Below, piece after piece: positions 6,970 through 13,617 of a DNA stretch of 46,042 bases. The first letter of the stretch is position 1; every line of letters begins with the position of its first letter. Source of the stretch: an uncultured Prevotella sp. (GTDB taxonomy: Bacteria > Bacteroidota > Bacteroidia > Bacteroidales > Bacteroidaceae); NCBI GenBank assembly GCA_958369755.1, contig CATXJC010000014.1, positions 1 to 46,042 on the forward strand, written 5' to 3'. Below the pieces are notes generated by a model that worked only from the letters and a program-made list of their open reading frames with translations, made no database searches and was not told where the DNA came from. The position numbers and the translations under genes were made by a program.

Positions 6970-7320
6970 ATGGATAATCAGAATACAGACAACAAGATAC
7001 AACAGAACGAGGCACAGCAGCCTGCAAATGCTACAGCCCAGCCTACAGCTGAGCAGGGAGCAGAACAGACAGAGCAGAAGCAGCCTACCAGCTACGCCGT
7101 AAGACCACAGCACCGCCGGCTTCGCCCATTGGCCTACAGCGACCAGAACAACATGCTGAAGGTGCGCAACTATCTCAACATCGCCTTCATGCTGCTCGCC
7201 ATCGTGGGTGTAATACTCTGGACCCAGCTGGAAGAAAGCCGCAATATCGCCTACATCGTACTCATCGTGGGTGTAGTGCTCAAGATTGCCGAAGTATGTA
7301 TCCGACTATTTAAGAAATAA
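6970..7320 (+). CDS. Small membrane protein with Gln-rich N-terminus
   Basis: This 116-residue protein has a polar N-terminal half rich in Gln, Asn, Ala and Thr (residues 1-45), a short basic region (RPQHRRLRP) and two predicted transmembrane helices near residues 66-84 and 91-110. The N-terminal half likely lies in the cytoplasm. I do not recognise the family. Its stop codon overlaps the porin start by one base (TAATG), which suggests a shared transcript and a possible link to envelope biogenesis. Confidence 0.75.
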   Translation: MDNQNTDNKIQQNEAQQPANATAQPTAEQGAEQTEQKQPTSYAVRPQHRRLRPLAYSDQNNMLKVRNYLNIAFMLLAIVGVILWTQLEESRNIAYIVLIVGVVLKIAEVCIRLFKK

Positions 7321-9671
7321 TGAAGAAGAAGAAAATTATATTCTCATCACTCCTATTTTGTGCTGCAACCCTCCCGGTTGCGGCACAAAACGATTTTAAC
7401 TATAACGAAGATTCGCAGTTCCGTCCTCAAACCAACCGCAAGGTGAACACCGATTCACTGGGTTCAGACAAGGAGATTCCGAAAGGCATCAGAGTATGGA
7501 CCGTAGACGAACGCTTCGGCGACACAAAGGCTGCGGTAGTAGACACCTTGCAGCACATGTATATGAACACAACCTTCACGGAAGGACTGAGAGGCGAATA
7601 CAATACCCTCGGAAACATGGGTACTGCCCGACTGAACCGAATCTTCATAGACCGCCGCAACACGCAGGGCAACTTCATCTTTACAGAGCCCTACGATTAT
7701 ATCGTAAATCCGGTAAGTGACTTCCACTTCACCAACACCTACTCCCCTATCACCAACATAACACTGAACAGCTGCGGCGACAAGGTGACGGGAGAAGACG
7801 ACTTCAAGGCCATGTTTGCAGTAAATGCCAACAAAAGGCTAGGCGCCGGTTTCAGATTCGACTACAAGTATGGCAGAGGATATTATAACGCCCAGAGTAC
7901 CAGCCACTTTAAATACACCATGTGGGCATCTTACCTGGGCGACCGCTATCAGGCACATCTCCTCTTCAGTACCAATCATGAGAAGATGACCGAGAACGGC
8001 GGTATTACCAACGATGATTACATCAAACATCCGGAAATCTATACCGAATCGTTTGCCACCAACGAAATTCCTACCGTTCTGGAACAGAACTGGAACCGAC
8101 TGGACAACCAGCACATCTTCTTTACCCACCGCTACAACGTAGGTTTCAGCCGAAAGGTAAAGATGACCGAAGAAGAAATCAAGGCAAAGAAATTTGCCAT
8201 GGCTTCGAAAAAGGAAAATGCTGAAGAGAATGCGAAGGAAGAAGCCAGAAAGAAAGCCAAGGAACAAGGCAAGAAATTTGATGAGAAAGCCTACGACAAA
8301 CAGCAAGGTGCTAAATTCAGCGGCCGTCCTGACGGAGCCAAGATTGCAGGCGATGAACCGGCTAAAGACACAGCCGCAAAGGACATCAGGAACGACAGTA
8401 CCCGAATCACAGTAAACGGAAAAGCTGCTGCCGACAGTCTGCTTGCCATCCAGAAGAAAAATGCCGAAGACTCGCTTTTCTACAAGAGCGAATATGTTCC
8501 GGTAACGAGTTTCATCCATACGGTAAAGTTTGACAACTATCGCCGTATTTACGAAGCTTATCAGACCCCAGCCGACTATTATCTGAATGAATATTACGAT
8601 GCAGGCAGGCTGACCGGCGACTCCATCTACGACCAGACCAAGCACTGGCACATGAAGAATACCTTCGCCATTGCCATGCTTGAAGGTTTCAATAAATGGG
8701 CAAAGGCAGGCTTGAAGGCTTTCGCCAGCTACGACCTCCGTCACTATGAACTGCCAACCATGGAAGGCGGTTTCGAAAAATACAACGAGCATGTGCTGAG
8801 CGTAGGCGGACAGCTGAGCAAGCAGGAAGGCAAGACACTCCACTACAATGCCGTAGCAGAAATAGGACTGACGGGTGTTGACGCCGGAACCCTTGCCATA
8901 GATGGTAATGTAGACGTGAACATCCCATTCCTGGGCGACACGCTTCAGGTAAGAGGCGATGCTTTCTTCCATAGAGAAACCCCATCGTTCTATTACCGCA
9001 ACTATCACGCCCGACATCTGTGGTGGGAGAATGATCTCGACAAGACCATCCATACCCGCATCATGGGTACGCTCTCCTTCCCTAAGACACGCACCAAGCT
9101 GAGAGTGGCTGTAGATGAAATCAAGAACTACACCTACTTCTCGCAGAGCTATGACATTACAGAAGAAGGTTTGCGAACAGGAGTCATGGTAACACCGATG
9201 CAGGAAAGCGGAGGAATCAACCTGCTGACAGCACAACTGGAACAGAACTTCAGACTAGGCATTCTGAACTGGGAAAACCAGTTTACCTACCAGCACTCAA
9301 GCAAGGAGAGTGTTCTGCCAGTACCAGCCTTCAATGCCTACACCAACCTCTACATCAAGTTCAAGGTAGTAAAGGTGCTGAACGTAGACCTGGGTGCAGA
9401 CATGCGCTACTTTACAAGCTATGAAGCTCCCGACTATTCACCTTATATGGGACAGTATACGGTGCAGGGCAACGGCGAGAACAACGTAAAGATAGGCAAC
9501 TATCCTATCGTCAATGTTTACGCCAACGTTCACATCAAGCACACCCGTTTCTTCGTAATGATGAGCCACATCAATGCAGGACAGGGCGACAAGAACTACT
9601 TCTTCGCTCCTCATTATCCGATGAACGAGAGAGTGATCCGTATTGGAGTAAGTTGGAACTTCTTCAATTAA
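7320..9671 (+). CDS. Putative outer-membrane porin (Bacteroidota putative porin family)
   Basis: This 783-residue protein has a signal peptide (to about residue 22, PVAAQN) and ends in an aromatic C-terminus (VIRIGVSWNFFN) typical of outer-membrane beta-barrels. Alternating Tyr/Phe-rich strands fill the second half. It resembles the Prevotella/Bacteroides putative porin family (Porin_10-like). The region at about 280-385 is a charged Lys/Glu/Ala-rich insert with heptad character, unusual within a barrel, and probably lies in a large loop. The substrate is unknown. It overlaps the small membrane protein gene by one base and precedes menA by 55 bp. Confidence 0.8.
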   Translation: MKKKKIIFSSLLFCAATLPVAAQNDFNYNEDSQFRPQTNRKVNTDSLGSDKEIPKGIRVWTVDERFGDTKAAVVDTLQHMYMNTTFTEGLRGEYNTLGNMGTARLNRIFIDRRNTQGNFIFTEPYDYIVNPVSDFHFTNTYSPITNITLNSCGDKVTGEDDFKAMFAVNANKRLGAGFRFDYKYGRGYYNAQSTSHFKYTMWASYLGDRYQAHLLFSTNHEKMTENGGITNDDYIKHPEIYTESFATNEIPTVLEQNWNRLDNQHIFFTHRYNVGFSRKVKMTEEEIKAKKFAMASKKENAEENAKEEARKKAKEQGKKFDEKAYDKQQGAKFSGRPDGAKIAGDEPAKDTAAKDIRNDSTRITVNGKAAADSLLAIQKKNAEDSLFYKSEYVPVTSFIHTVKFDNYRRIYEAYQTPADYYLNEYYDAGRLTGDSIYDQTKHWHMKNTFAIAMLEGFNKWAKAGLKAFASYDLRHYELPTMEGGFEKYNEHVLSVGGQLSKQEGKTLHYNAVAEIGLTGVDAGTLAIDGNVDVNIPFLGDTLQVRGDAFFHRETPSFYYRNYHARHLWWENDLDKTIHTRIMGTLSFPKTRTKLRVAVDEIKNYTYFSQSYDITEEGLRTGVMVTPMQESGGINLLTAQLEQNFRLGILNWENQFTYQHSSKESVLPVPAFNAYTNLYIKFKVVKVLNVDLGADMRYFTSYEAPDYSPYMGQYTVQGNGENNVKIGNYPIVNVYANVHIKHTRFFVMMSHINAGQGDKNYFFAPHYPMNERVIRIGVSWNFFN

Positions 9672-9726
9672 TCTTTCTGATTTTCCTTAAGAATTTCAGG
9701 AGATTCAATTTTAATCTTTTCAGAAT

Positions 9727-10644
9727 ATGATAGAAACAAATTCTATAAAAGCATGGTATCTAGCCGCTCGCCCGAAGACTCTGACGGCGGCGGCTGTTCC
9801 TGTTTTATTGGGTATTGCGCTGGCTTATAAAGACGCTCAGCAGATACAGACATTGCCAGCCCTACTCTGCCTGCTCTTTGCATGGGTGATGCAGATAGAC
9901 AGCAATCTGGTGAATGATTATTTCGACTTCAAACATGGTAATGACGACGAAACCCGGCTGGGACCGAAACGTGCCTGCGCTGAAGGCTGGATAACATTGG
10001 GAGCCATGAAATGGGGAATCATCCTCACTACTCTTCTGGGCTGTGCCATAGGGCTTCCGCTGGTTCTTTTCGGAGGTTGGGAAATGGTTATCGTAGGCAT
10101 CTGTTGCGTAGTCTTCTGTTTTCTCTATACTACCTGTCTCAGCTATCTGGGCATGGGCGATATTCTGGTACTGCTCTTCTTCGGCATTGTACCCGTATGC
10201 TGCACATACTATCTCGTAATGCCCGAAACCATGCAGGGAGTAAGCATGGAAGCGGTTCTCGTATCTGTAGCCTGCGGACTGGTAGTTGATACGCTGCTCA
10301 TTCTGAACAATTACCGCGATCATGACAACGACCTGAGAGCCGGCAAGAAGACCCTTGTGGTTCACATAGGAAAGAAGAATGCCGAGCGGTTATACTGCGC
10401 ATTGGGCAATCTGGGAATCATTACCATAATAGGTATAACCACCTACGAAGTATTTCAGCATGAAGCCAGCAGCATCTTCCTGCCGTTTGCAGCACTCTAT
10501 ATCGTTCTGCACAACAGAACCTATATGGAGATGAAAAAGATAGGCGAAGGCAGAGAACTGAACAGAATTCTGGGCAAAACAGCTCTGAACATCTTCTGTT
10601 TCGGCATTGTATCATCCCTGATCATCATCGGAATGGCGAATTGA
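9727..10644 (+). CDS. menA: 1,4-dihydroxy-2-naphthoate polyprenyltransferase
   Basis: This 305-residue integral membrane protein belongs to the UbiA prenyltransferase superfamily. MenA attaches a polyprenyl chain to 1,4-dihydroxy-2-naphthoate in menaquinone synthesis. NLVNDYFDFKHGND (about 58-71) is the first Asp-rich motif, and the second (NNYRDHDNDLRAGKKTL, about 196-212) is as in MenA. The start AWYLAARPKTLTAAAVPVL is diagnostic for the family. About eight hydrophobic helices can be seen. No other men genes are in the window. The stop overlaps the spacer to the HD-domain gene. Confidence 0.93.
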   Translation: MIETNSIKAWYLAARPKTLTAAAVPVLLGIALAYKDAQQIQTLPALLCLLFAWVMQIDSNLVNDYFDFKHGNDDETRLGPKRACAEGWITLGAMKWGIILTTLLGCAIGLPLVLFGGWEMVIVGICCVVFCFLYTTCLSYLGMGDILVLLFFGIVPVCCTYYLVMPETMQGVSMEAVLVSVACGLVVDTLLILNNYRDHDNDLRAGKKTLVVHIGKKNAERLYCALGNLGIITIIGITTYEVFQHEASSIFLPFAALYIVLHNRTYMEMKKIGEGRELNRILGKTALNIFCFGIVSSLIIIGMAN

Positions 10645-10660
10645 ACAATAATAAACTATT

Positions 10661-10684
10661 AATAATGTACGCGCGTACCTTATT
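10661..10684. promoter_or_regulatory. 24-bp near-perfect palindrome between menA and HD gene
   Basis: GTACGCGCGTAC (10667-10678) is perfectly palindromic and is flanked by AATAA (10661-10665) and TTATT (10680-10684), giving a 24-bp palindrome with one mismatched pair. It ends 25 bp before the preferred start of the HD gene. It could be an operator or an RNA hairpin. Confidence 0.5.
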
Positions 10685-10709
10685 ATATAAACAAAGTGGA
10701 GGAATATCT

Positions 10710-11339
10710 ATGAAGCAACAGGTAAATCTCGAAATCATGGACTTTGTGGAGAAACAGATTCTCCCCAAATATAATGCCTTTGGCGAAAGTCATGGACTCA
10801 GACATGTTACCCGAGTCATCAGAAACTCTCTGAAACTGGTTCCGGTAACCGGAGCAGACATTGATATGGTGTATGTAATAGCCGCTTACCACGACCTGGG
10901 GATGAGCGGTCCGCGTGCCATTCATCATATTACCAGCGGTAAGATTCTGCAGGCAGATGCAAGACTGAAGCGCTGGTTCGGTCCGGAGCAGATTAAAATC
11001 ATGAAAGAAGCCGTTGAGGACCATCGGGCTTCATCCAGCCGTCAGCCTCGCAGCATCTATGGCAAGATTGTGGCAGAAGCCGATCGCGACATTGATGTTC
11101 ACGAAATTTTTCTGCGCGCCATACAGTATGGCAAAGAAAATAATCCAGATGATGACAAGGAGCAGCAATGGGAGCGGTTCAGCCAGCACATGGACGAAAA
11201 ATATTCACGAAACGGATACATCAGGTTATGGATTCCCAACTCCCCTAACGAGAAAGCGCTCAACGAACTGCGCAATATCATAGAGGACAAAACAGAGTTG
11301 AGAAAATATTTCGAAAAAATATTCGAAGAAAACAGCTAA
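10710..11339 (+). CDS. HD-domain phosphohydrolase-like protein
   Basis: The 209-residue product has the HD superfamily metal-binding pattern: a histidine in GESHGLRHVTRVI, the YHDLGM doublet, an EDHR motif and a late Asp in AEADRDID. Such proteins hydrolyse phosphate esters, often of nucleotides. The substrate is unknown. ATG 10710 is preferred over an upstream TTG (10641) and ATG (10665), because it follows GGAGG by a suitable distance and begins the conserved part; the upstream alternatives overlap menA or the palindrome. It is downstream of menA in the same direction. Confidence 0.85.
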   Translation: MKQQVNLEIMDFVEKQILPKYNAFGESHGLRHVTRVIRNSLKLVPVTGADIDMVYVIAAYHDLGMSGPRAIHHITSGKILQADARLKRWFGPEQIKIMKEAVEDHRASSSRQPRSIYGKIVAEADRDIDVHEIFLRAIQYGKENNPDDDKEQQWERFSQHMDEKYSRNGYIRLWIPNSPNEKALNELRNIIEDKTELRKYFEKIFEENS

Positions 11340-11343
11340 AACA

Positions 11344-11375
11344 TTTGGTAGTTTCAAAATATTGCATTATCTTTG
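11344..11375 (+). promoter_or_regulatory. Promoter of structured RNA candidate
   Basis: TTTG (11344-11347) and TATCTTTG (11368-11375) are 20 bp apart, a textbook match. No ORF follows within 480 bp, so the product should be an RNA. Confidence 0.75.
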
Positions 11376-11380
11376 CATTA

Positions 11381-11690
11381 TCAAATAATGACTAAGATGT
11401 TTGCACCGTTGCATCGTGATGATGCATGGGTGCCAGAAGGAATAAGGGTCGTTTCGGTTCGATCGGGATACTCATCAAATTACACTATTGAAACCGAGAG
11501 GACATTCTCTTGCTCATGGCGGGCCACATAAACTGCAGCAGGCAGGTAAGCTGAAAAGCCGGTGGATTACAAAGGCGGAGGACTCTCAAATGTTTATACA
11601 TTCGGAGTTTCATCACATCATCGAGCGACCCTTTCTTTTACAAGAGGCGGATTTCTGAGAAAGAAGTCCGCCTCTGCTCGTTTTAGGAAA
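11381..11690 (+). ncRNA. Candidate independently transcribed structured RNA
   Basis: Between a strong promoter and a terminator hairpin lies about 300 bp without a credible ORF. GCACC/GGTGC and TGCATC/GATGCA form a 5' hairpin (11403-11433). AAGGGTCG (11444-11451) is the exact inverse of CGACCCTT (11626-11633), closing a multibranched domain that contains TCGGTT (11454-11459) with AACCGA (11492-11497) and CTGC/GCAG. The 3' hairpin is AGAGGCGGA/TCCGCCTCT (11643-11675). It lacks the conserved cores of tmRNA, RNase P RNA and SRP RNA. A 6S-type RNA is possible but was not shown. Confidence 0.65.
11643..11684 (+). terminator. Terminator of structured RNA candidate
   Basis: A 9-bp GC-rich stem (11643-11651 with 11667-11675) is followed by a short T-run (11681-11684). 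From here to the tRNA promoter at 11783 nothing else was seen. Confidence 0.6.
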
Positions 11691-11782
11691 TAAAGCACTC
11701 ATCATACTGAAAGAAAACACCCCCTGATAATGTGGGAGTTACAAAGAAAATGCATTTTTATCGAAAAAAAGTTGCAAAAAGA

Positions 11783-11814
11783 TTTGGTAGAATCAGAAAA
11801 AAGTAGTACCTTTG
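11783..11814 (+). promoter_or_regulatory. Promoter of the tRNA-Ser/tRNA-Glu cluster
   Basis: TTTG (11783-11786) and TACCTTTG (11807-11814) are 20 bp apart, about 50 bp upstream of tRNA-Ser(GCT). Confidence 0.75.
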
Positions 11815-11863
11815 CACTCGCATTTAAGAACGATGCTTGGTTGATTCGGTTAAGAATCCGACT

Positions 11864-11950
11864 GGAAGGTTGGGTGAGTGGCTGAAACCAGCAGTTTGCT
11901 AAACTGCCGTGCGGGTTACCGTACCGGGGGTTCGAATCCCCCACCTTCCG
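11864..11950 (+). tRNA. tRNA-Ser (anticodon GCT)
   Basis: Acceptor arms GGAAGGT and ACCTTCC pair fully. The anticodon stem GCAGT/ACTGC encloses TTGCTAA with anticodon GCT at 11898-11900, reading AGC and AGU. A long variable arm is present, as in class II tRNAs. CCA is not encoded. Confidence 0.95.
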
Positions 11951-11978
11951 CAAGCTATCGTCCGAAAAATGTATCGTT

Positions 11979-12050
11979 GGTCGATTCATCTAATGGTTAG
12001 GATACAAGATTCTCAATCTTGGCATAGGGGTTCGATTCCCCTATCGACTA
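11979..12050 (+). tRNA. tRNA-Glu (anticodon CTC), copy 1
   Basis: The 72-base gene starts GGTCGATTCATCTAATGGTT and folds as a standard class I tRNA. The stem CAAGA/TCTTG encloses TTCTCAA with anticodon CTC at 12012-12014, reading GAG. A second identical copy begins at 12121. Confidence 0.94.
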
Positions 12051-12081
12051 CATGTGTTTTTCATGGTATTAGATTAATAAG

Positions 12082-12116
12082 TCTCTATAAGTCGGGAGAC
12101 CAATAGAGATTTTTTT
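12082..12116 (+). terminator. Hairpin with T-run between the tRNA-Glu copies
   Basis: TCTCTAT (12082-12088) pairs with ATAGAGA (12103-12109), with a GTC/GAC extension in the loop, followed by seven T residues (12110-12116). It ends 4 bp before the second tRNA-Glu gene. No promoter was seen between it and that gene. Confidence 0.55.
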
Positions 12117-12120
12117 GAAT

Positions 12121-12192
12121 GGTCGATTCATCTAATGGTTAGGATACAAGATTCTCAATCTTGGCATAGGGGTTCGATTCCCCTATCGACTA
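12121..12192 (+). tRNA. tRNA-Glu (anticodon CTC), copy 2
   Basis: This copy is identical in sequence to the one at 11979-12050, with anticodon CTC at 12154-12156. The spacer differs, so it is a local duplication of the tRNA gene itself. Confidence 0.94.
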
Positions 12193-12295
12193 CAAAAGTG
12201 TTTTCATGTATTAATTTAGATTGTTTAAGCTTGCATTTAGTTCTTTGTCAAAAGGCTACTGCAAGTTATTTTTTTATATATACGTACGAAGCCAT

Positions 12296-13540
12296 ATGAA
12301 ACAAATATACACTATCATCTCCCTTCTCTTTCTGTTTATCCATCCTGTCTGGGCGCAGCAGCACGAGATATTCAACCAGCGCATCAGAACCGTACAGGTT
12401 GTAGGCGGAACCAACTGGCTATCGCTCCCAGTATCGTCACTGGGCGGAGAACCTATCCATATCGATTTTGACGACATGACGCACGATTATCATCGATACA
12501 GATACAAGATTGAACATTGTGATGCAAACTGGAACGTATCTTCTTCGCTCTTTGAAAGCGACTATATGAGAGGCTTCAACGGCAATCAGATTATTGAAGA
12601 TGTAGAGCAATCCATCAACACCAATCATCCTTACACTCATTATCATCTGACAATTCCCAATGCCGACTGCCAACTTACCATGAGCGGCAACTACAGACTG
12701 ACGGTTTATGACGACAATGCGGAAAACGAGGAAGAAGGCAAAATGTTTACAGCCTGCTGGATGATTACAGAGCCTCAGCCATTAGTTAAACTGAAGTTAG
12801 AAGCTACTTCAACAACAGATATAGATATCCAGAAGGACCATCAGCAACTGAAAATGGAACTGGATCACAGCCAACTGAGAATCACTCATCCCAACCAGCT
12901 GAACATCGTAGTGCTTCAGAACGGAAGATGGGACAATGCTGTCATCAACCCTAAACCCGACTACCTGAGTGCGGGGAAAATGAGTTGGCAGCATGTAAGA
13001 GCTCTGATTTTCGATGCGGGCAACGAATACAGAAAGTTTGAGTTTCTGGATACCGATCATCCAACCATGGGAATAGACGCTATAGATTGGGATGGAAGCG
13101 ACTATCAGGTAAAGGTAATGACTGACAGCCCTCGCCCCAATTACGTTTACGACGAAGCTGCCAAAGGTTCGTTTTATATCCGCAACAGCGACAACGTAGA
13201 AAACAACAACACCTGCGAATATGCACAGATTCACTTTACCCTGAAAGCTCCAAAACTGCCAGGCGATGTTTATCTGAACGCAGATTGGACCTACGGCCGT
13301 TTCCTCCCCGAATATCGGATGGAATATGATGAAATGACGAAAACCTATCACGCACGTCTCTTCATGAAGCAAGGTTATTACAGTTATCAGTATCTCATGA
13401 AGATGGAGGACGGAAGCATCAGGCTGCTCCCATCAGAAGGAAATTTCTACCAGACCCAGAACAAATACAATGTACTGGTTTACTATCGGGCTCAGAGCGA
13501 CCGCACCGACCGGCTGGTAGGATATGGAGAATTAAAATAA
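12296..13540 (+). CDS. Type IX secretion system plug-like protein (DUF5103)
   Basis: The 414-residue product has a signal peptide (MKQIYTIISLLFLFIHPVWAQ). It resembles DUF5103 proteins, now described as the plug of the type IX secretion translocon, with a conserved N-terminal part (VQVVGGTNWLSLPVSSLGG, then IHIDFDDMTHDYHRYRYKIEHCDANW) and a beta-rich remainder including PGDVYLNADWTYGRF. In that system the plug closes the SprA pore from the periplasmic side. ATG 12296 is used because the signal peptide starts there. No other T9SS genes are in the window. Confidence 0.75.
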   Translation: MKQIYTIISLLFLFIHPVWAQQHEIFNQRIRTVQVVGGTNWLSLPVSSLGGEPIHIDFDDMTHDYHRYRYKIEHCDANWNVSSSLFESDYMRGFNGNQIIEDVEQSINTNHPYTHYHLTIPNADCQLTMSGNYRLTVYDDNAENEEEGKMFTACWMITEPQPLVKLKLEATSTTDIDIQKDHQQLKMELDHSQLRITHPNQLNIVVLQNGRWDNAVINPKPDYLSAGKMSWQHVRALIFDAGNEYRKFEFLDTDHPTMGIDAIDWDGSDYQVKVMTDSPRPNYVYDEAAKGSFYIRNSDNVENNNTCEYAQIHFTLKAPKLPGDVYLNADWTYGRFLPEYRMEYDEMTKTYHARLFMKQGYYSYQYLMKMEDGSIRLLPSEGNFYQTQNKYNVLVYYRAQSDRTDRLVGYGELK

Positions 13541-13561
13541 AGGAAGGAAATAAATGAGATT

Positions 13562-13613
13562 AAAAAGAAAAGGAGTTCTAGCATTTCAGAATGCCGGAAC
13601 TCCTTTTCTTTTT
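13562..13613. terminator. Bidirectional terminator between plug gene and TonB receptor gene
   Basis: Arms 13562-13578 and 13597-13613 are exact 17-bp inverse complements, and GCATT/AATGC extend the hairpin inside. Poly-A and poly-T tails on the two sides allow termination of both convergent genes. Confidence 0.85.
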
Positions 13614-13617
13614 AATT

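Noticed and set aside
7839..9236. 465-codon open frame on the minus strand
   Set aside because: It lies wholly opposite the putative porin, which has a signal peptide, barrel C-terminus and operon spacing. The minus-strand product shows no recognisable domain.
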